NCBI GenBank assembly: GCA_023418375.1
Contig: JAEZZV010000172.1
Span: 1-9,639, forward strand
Direction of reading: 5' to 3'
Length of the DNA stretch: 9,639 nucleotides
Source: Actinomycetes bacterium
GTDB lineage: Bacteria; Actinomycetota; Actinomycetes; Actinomycetales; Cellulomonadaceae
Shown here: positions 7,020 through 9,639 of the stretch, piece by piece
Numbering within the stretch: position 1 is the stretch's first letter
Layout: every line of letters begins with the position of its first letter
Notes under the pieces: model-generated
Databases searched by the model: none
Seen by the model: only the letters and a program-made list of their open reading frames with translations
What the model was told of the DNA's origin: nothing
Program-made: the position numbers and the translations under genes

Positions 7020-7040
7020 GCCCGGGGTGCCCTCCGTCCA
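7011..7040 (-). promoter_or_regulatory. Distal promoter candidate facing the importer operon
   Basis: On the minus strand TGGACG (7040-7035) is followed after 18 bases by TATGTT (7016-7011). The xylA side has the same arrangement: TTGACC, 18 bases, TAAGTT. The operator copy overlaps the -10 box and the expected start point (near 7004). Transcription from here would reach the binding-protein gene with a leader of about 560 bases. Function is inferred from the shared architecture. Confidence 0.45.
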
Positions 7041-7061
7041 GCGCCGCGGCGGGTGAGGGCA
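7028..7061 (-). repeat. Inverted repeat after xylR, possible weak terminator
   Basis: TGCCCTC (7028-7034) is complementary to GAGGGCA (7055-7061) across a 20-base interior containing the self-complementary GCCGCGGC. It lies 17 bases past the xylR stop and could fold in the xylR transcript. It also contains the distal -35 box (7035-7040), so the terminator role is uncertain. Confidence 0.25.
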
Positions 7062-7077
7062 GGTGCGCAATGGCCCC

Positions 7078-8283
7078 TCAGGCGGGGACCCAGGCCGCCG
7101 GCTCCTCGACGAGCGCCTGGAGCACCTCGAGCGCGCCGCCGGTCATCGCCGGGTACTTGCCCGCCTGTGCCACGCTCACGTCGACGGCGGCCCACGGGGC
7201 GGTGATGACCCGCCCCTCGAGCTGCGCGAGCACCGCGGACCGCAGGTACGGCGCGAGGTCGGCGTAGATGCCACCCAGCACGACGTGCTCGAGGTCGACC
7301 ACGTGCACGACGTTCGCCAGAGCCACCCCCAGCGCCGCGCCCGCCCGCTCCAACGCCGCCAGGACGCGCGGCGCGCCTTCCTCCGCGGCGGCCACGACGT
7401 CGGCCACCGGGCACTCGCGCGGCAGGCCGGAGGCCGCCACGATCGCGTCCTGGCCGGCGTACGACTCGAGCGTGCCGCCCTCGTCGAACGGGCCGGCCGT
7501 GCCCAGCGCGGTGTGGCCGATCTCGCCGCTCCAGCCGTGCCGGCCGCCGAAGATCCGCCCGTCGAGCACGAGCGCGGCACCGATGCCGACCTCGCCGGAC
7601 ACGTAGACGAAGCTGCTGGGTTCGCCCCGACGGACGCGCGCCTCGGCGCGCGCGGCGAGGTTCGCCTCGTTCGCCAGGCGTGGCGGCATCCCGGCAAGCA
7701 CCGGGTGCGCGGCCATCACGCCGACGACGTCGATGTCGCGCCAGCCCAGGTTGGGGGCCAGGCGCAGCGGGCCCGTCACGCTGTCGACCAGGCCGGGCAG
7801 GGCGAGCGCTGTGCCGACGATGACCACGCCGTCGGCCGACAGCACCGCCAGGACCGTACCGGCCAGCGCGGCCAGGCGGCCGAGGACGTCCTCGGGGTCG
7901 CTGCCGCGGAAGTCGCCCATCTCCACCCGCTGCTGGAGCACCCGGCCACCGAGGTCGACGGCGCGCACACCGAGGTAGTCGACGTTCACCTCCATGCCGA
8001 CGGCCGCGACCGTCCCCTTGGCGGGGGCGAGCGGCACGGCGGGACGCCCGGCGCGCTGCGGCGTCACGGGCTCGAGCTCCGTCACCAGGCGGGCGGCCAG
8101 CAGCCGGTCCACGAGCGCGGAGACGGTCGCTCGCGTCAGACCCGTAGCGGCGGCGATGTCCGCGCGCGAGACTGGCGTGGGGGCGTCCAGAACGTGGCGC
8201 AGCGTCAGCGCGAGGTTGTGGTGGCGCAGCGTCTCCTGACGCGCGGCGCGCCCCCCGTTGGCGGCACCCCTCGGCCCAGGCAT
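7078..8283 (-). CDS. xylR: ROK-family transcriptional regulator, XylR-type xylose repressor
   Basis: This 401-residue regulator joins an N-terminal winged helix-turn-helix to a ROK sugar-binding domain. The helix-turn-helix is at about 38-60 (SRADIAAATGLTRATVSALVDRL), followed by the usual linker GRP (79-81). The ROK domain shows NEAN (205-208), SGEVGIGAALVLDG (229-242) and GEIGH (253-257). The kinase phosphate-binding DxGxT motif is absent (the region reads MEVNVDYLGV, 97-105) and the catalytic NDAN is NEAN, so it should regulate rather than phosphorylate. The Cys-rich zinc site after GEIGH, common in ROK proteins, has no cysteines here. The ATG at 8283 is preceded in frame by a TAG only four codons upstream, and AGGG lies seven bases before it. 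It diverges from xylA across 134 bp that contain a candidate operator. XylR is assigned from family plus context; the effector is presumably xylose. It probably represses xylA and the importer. Confidence 0.88.
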   Translation of the reverse strand: MPGPRGAANGGRAARQETLRHHNLALTLRHVLDAPTPVSRADIAAATGLTRATVSALVDRLLAARLVTELEPVTPQRAGRPAVPLAPAKGTVAAVGMEVNVDYLGVRAVDLGGRVLQQRVEMGDFRGSDPEDVLGRLAALAGTVLAVLSADGVVIVGTALALPGLVDSVTGPLRLAPNLGWRDIDVVGVMAAHPVLAGMPPRLANEANLAARAEARVRRGEPSSFVYVSGEVGIGAALVLDGRIFGGRHGWSGEIGHTALGTAGPFDEGGTLESYAGQDAIVAASGLPRECPVADVVAAAEEGAPRVLAALERAGAALGVALANVVHVVDLEHVVLGGIYADLAPYLRSAVLAQLEGRVITAPWAAVDVSVAQAGKYPAMTGGALEVLQALVEEPAAWVPA

Positions 8284-8286
8284 GCC

Positions 8287-8316
8287 TTGACCCTACAGGG
8301 TTCCGCGGGATAAGTT
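8287..8316 (+). promoter_or_regulatory. Candidate xylA promoter
   Basis: TTGACC (8287-8292), 18 bases, then TAAGTT (8311-8316), followed by about 100 bases to the xylA ATG. The -35 box is almost flush with the divergent xylR start codon. The same box pattern and spacing recurs upstream of the importer operon (7011-7040, minus), which supports it. An alternative reading of the -10 as GATAAG (8309-8314) gives a 16-base spacer. Confidence 0.5.
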
Positions 8317-8332
8317 CATCCAGTCAACAAAT
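8308..8332 (+). promoter_or_regulatory. Candidate XylR operator, copy 1 (xylA side)
   Basis: GGATAAGTTCATC, four bases, then CAACAAAT, lying across the xylA -10 box and start point inside the xylR-xylA gap. Binding here would block xylA transcription and could also affect xylR. A second copy, identical at 20 of 25 positions, lies at 6995-7019 on the minus strand. The element is a notably AT-richer patch in a GC-rich gap. Confidence 0.65.
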
Positions 8333-8346
8333 TTCTCCGTGGCCGA

Positions 8347-8388
8347 CCGCTCCTAGCGGGCCACGAGGAGGCCGGCGAGCGACCGGCC
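8347..8388 (+). other. Two small stem-loops in the xylA leader
   Basis: CCGCT (8347-8351) pairs with AGCGG (8355-8359) around three bases. GGCCGG (8370-8375) pairs with CCGGCC (8383-8388) around seven bases. Both fall in the predicted untranslated leader, ahead of the GAGGAG ribosome site. They may stabilise the 5' end; no known riboswitch class is recognisable. Confidence 0.3.
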
Positions 8389-8417
8389 CCAGATCTCTCT
8401 CGACGAGGAGACGCAAG

Positions 8418-9605
8418 ATGGTTCGCAAGCCCACCCCCGAGGACAAGTTCTCGTTCGGTCTGTGGACGGTCGGCTGGGCCGCCCGTGACCAGTTCGGCGA
8501 GGCCACCCGTCCGGACCTCGACCCGGTCGTGAGTGTCCACAAGCTCGCCGAGCTCGGCGCCTCCTTCGTGACCTTCCACGACGACGACGTGGTGCCCTTC
8601 GGCTCCGACGCCGCCGAGCGCGACCGCATCCTGGCCCGCTTCAAGGACGCGCTGACCGAGACCGGCATCAAGGTGGAGATGGTCACCACCAACACCTTCA
8701 CCCACCCGATGTTCAAGGACGGCGCGTTCACCTCGAACGACCGCACCGTCCGCCGCTACGCGCTGCGCAAGATCCTCCGCAACGTCGACCTGGCCGCCGA
8801 GCTCGACGCGAAGACGTTCGTCATGTGGGGCGGCCGCGAGGGCGCCGAGTACGACGCCTCGAAGGACCTGTGGGCCGCGCACCAGCGCTACGCCGAGGGC
8901 ATCGACACCGTGGCCGGCTACATCAAGTCCAAGGGCTACGACCTGAAGATCGCGCTCGAGCCGAAGCCGAACGAGCCCCGGGGCGACATCCTCCTCCCGA
9001 CGATCGGTCACGCCCTGGCCCTGATCGACCGCCTCGAGAACGCCGACATCGTCGGCCTCAACCCCGAGGTCGGCCACGAGCAGATGGCGGGCCTGAACTA
9101 CACGACCGGCCTGGCCCAGGCGCTGTGGTGCGAGAAGCTCTTCCACATCGACCTCAACGGCCAGCGCTCGATCAAGTACGACCAGGACCTCGTCTTCGGC
9201 CACGGCGACCTGTTCTCCGCCTTCGCCACCGTCGACCTGCTCGAGAACGGCTTCCCGAGCGGTGGCCCGCGCTACACCGGCCCGGTCCACTTCGACTACA
9301 AGCCGTCGCGCACCGAGGGTGTCGAGGGCGTCTGGGAGTCGGCCGCCGCGAACATGGCGACCTACATCCTGCTCAAGGAGCGCGCCCTGGCCTTCCGCGC
9401 CGACCCGGAGGTCCAGGAGACCCTCGAGGCCGCCGGCGTCTTCGACCTGGCCAAGCCGACGCTGGACGAGGGCGAGACCCTCGAGTCCTTCCTGGCGAAC
9501 CGGGCCGCGTACGAGGACGTGGACGTCGACGCGCTCGGCGCCCGCGAGTACCACTTCGTGCGGCTGAACCAGCTGGCCCTCGAGCACGCCATCGGCGCCC
9601 GCTGA
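8418..9605 (+). CDS. xylA: Xylose isomerase (class I, actinobacterial type)
   Basis: This 395-residue enzyme interconverts D-xylose and D-xylulose in the cytoplasm, the entry step of the isomerase pathway, using two divalent metal ions. Length and sequence fit the short class I enzymes of Streptomyces and Actinoplanes, and residue numbers agree with theirs through most of the protein. His54 and Asp57 (FHDDD), Phe94, Trp137, Glu181 and Lys183 (EPKPNEPRGD), Glu217, His220, Asp245, Asp255 and Asp257 are all present. The last metal ligand, Asp287 in Streptomyces enzymes, is here Asp293 (HFDYKP), because the preceding loop (NGFPSGGPRYTGP) is about six residues longer. Phe26 (DQFGE), contributed to the neighbouring subunit's active site, is also present. 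GAGGAG seven bases before the ATG is a strong ribosome site. It diverges from xylR and starts downstream of the candidate promoter and operator. No xylulokinase gene follows within the remaining 34 bases. Confidence 0.97.
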   Translation: MVRKPTPEDKFSFGLWTVGWAARDQFGEATRPDLDPVVSVHKLAELGASFVTFHDDDVVPFGSDAAERDRILARFKDALTETGIKVEMVTTNTFTHPMFKDGAFTSNDRTVRRYALRKILRNVDLAAELDAKTFVMWGGREGAEYDASKDLWAAHQRYAEGIDTVAGYIKSKGYDLKIALEPKPNEPRGDILLPTIGHALALIDRLENADIVGLNPEVGHEQMAGLNYTTGLAQALWCEKLFHIDLNGQRSIKYDQDLVFGHGDLFSAFATVDLLENGFPSGGPRYTGPVHFDYKPSRTEGVEGVWESAAANMATYILLKERALAFRADPEVQETLEAAGVFDLAKPTLDEGETLESFLANRAAYEDVDVDALGAREYHFVRLNQLALEHAIGAR

Positions 9606-9639
9606 CCCGACTGGACCCGGTCCCGGCCCCGACGGCACC

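Larger units (their letters stand above)
6443..7077. other. 635-bp intergenic region upstream of the importer operon
   Basis: No convincing gene lies between the binding-protein start and the xylR stop. The reading frames are Arg/Pro-rich shadows, apart from one weakly coding-like minus-strand stretch (6770-6985). The recognisable contents are a proximal promoter candidate (6576-6604), a partial operator-like element (6644-6669), a distal promoter with an operator copy (6995-7040) and an inverted repeat after xylR (7028-7061). A perfect 10-bp palindrome, CTCAGCTGAG, lies at 6985-6994 next to the operator. Confidence 0.7.

Noticed and set aside
6579..7070. 163-codon minus-strand frame between xylR and the importer
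   Set aside because: Its Arg/Pro composition lacks any recognisable domain, and it crosses the distal promoter, operator copy and proximal promoter.
7063..8313. 416-codon plus-strand open frame opposite xylR
   Set aside because: Arg/Gly/His/Ala-rich antisense frame with no domain; the minus-strand ROK protein explains the coding signal.
8299..8327. xylR promoter using TTGACT (8327-8322, minus) as -35
   Set aside because: No TANNNT-like -10 box follows at 16-19 bases on the minus strand. The hexamer is better explained as part of the operator.
8316..9638. 440-codon minus-strand open frame opposite xylA
   Set aside because: XylA on the plus strand has all catalytic residues; the opposite frame is its shadow.
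1..9639. tRNA, rRNA, CRISPR array, insertion sequence or attachment site
   Set aside because: No regularly spaced repeats, transposase or integrase motifs, or tRNA-like cloverleaf sequence were seen on either strand.

Overview
The window is very GC-rich DNA with strong third-position GC bias, short intergenic gaps and a mycothiol-biosynthesis gene (mshA). Together these point to an actinomycete (Actinomycetota). A Cellulomonas-like soil or plant-polymer degrader is a reasonable guess, but the sequence alone does not settle the genus.

Layout from left to right. Positions 1-1099 (minus strand) hold the first 366 residues of mshA, the glycosyltransferase that starts mycothiol synthesis; the gene runs off the left edge. 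Positions 1143-2282 (minus) hold a seven-bladed beta-propeller lactonase of the 6-phosphogluconolactonase family. A strong 18-bp hairpin (2307-2344) separates it from a three-gene sugar ABC importer operon transcribed leftwards: chvE-like binding lipoprotein (5273-6442), mmsA-like double ATPase (3563-5158) and mmsB-like permease (2382-3566). The last two overlap by 4 bp. A 17-bp perfect hairpin lies between the binding-protein gene and the ATPase gene. A 635-bp stretch (6443-7077) without a convincing gene precedes the operon. Then come a ROK-family repressor of XylR type (7078-8283, minus) and, divergently, xylose isomerase xylA (8418-9605, plus).

How it fits together: this is a xylose/monosaccharide uptake and entry locus. 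The importer brings in the sugar, XylA converts D-xylose to D-xylulose, and XylR probably senses the sugar and controls both. No xylulokinase gene is present; it may lie beyond the right edge.

The most useful observation is a 25-bp element, 20 of 25 positions identical and in the same orientation relative to the regulated gene. One copy lies between xylR and xylA (8308-8332) and the other just past the end of xylR (6995-7019, minus). In both copies it overlaps a TAwGTT -10-like box set 18 bp from a TkGACs -35-like box. It is a strong candidate XylR operator joined to a promoter, and it places a second, distal promoter about 550 bp upstream of the importer operon. The gene content is otherwise conventional; I see no novel defence, mobile or CRISPR system here.
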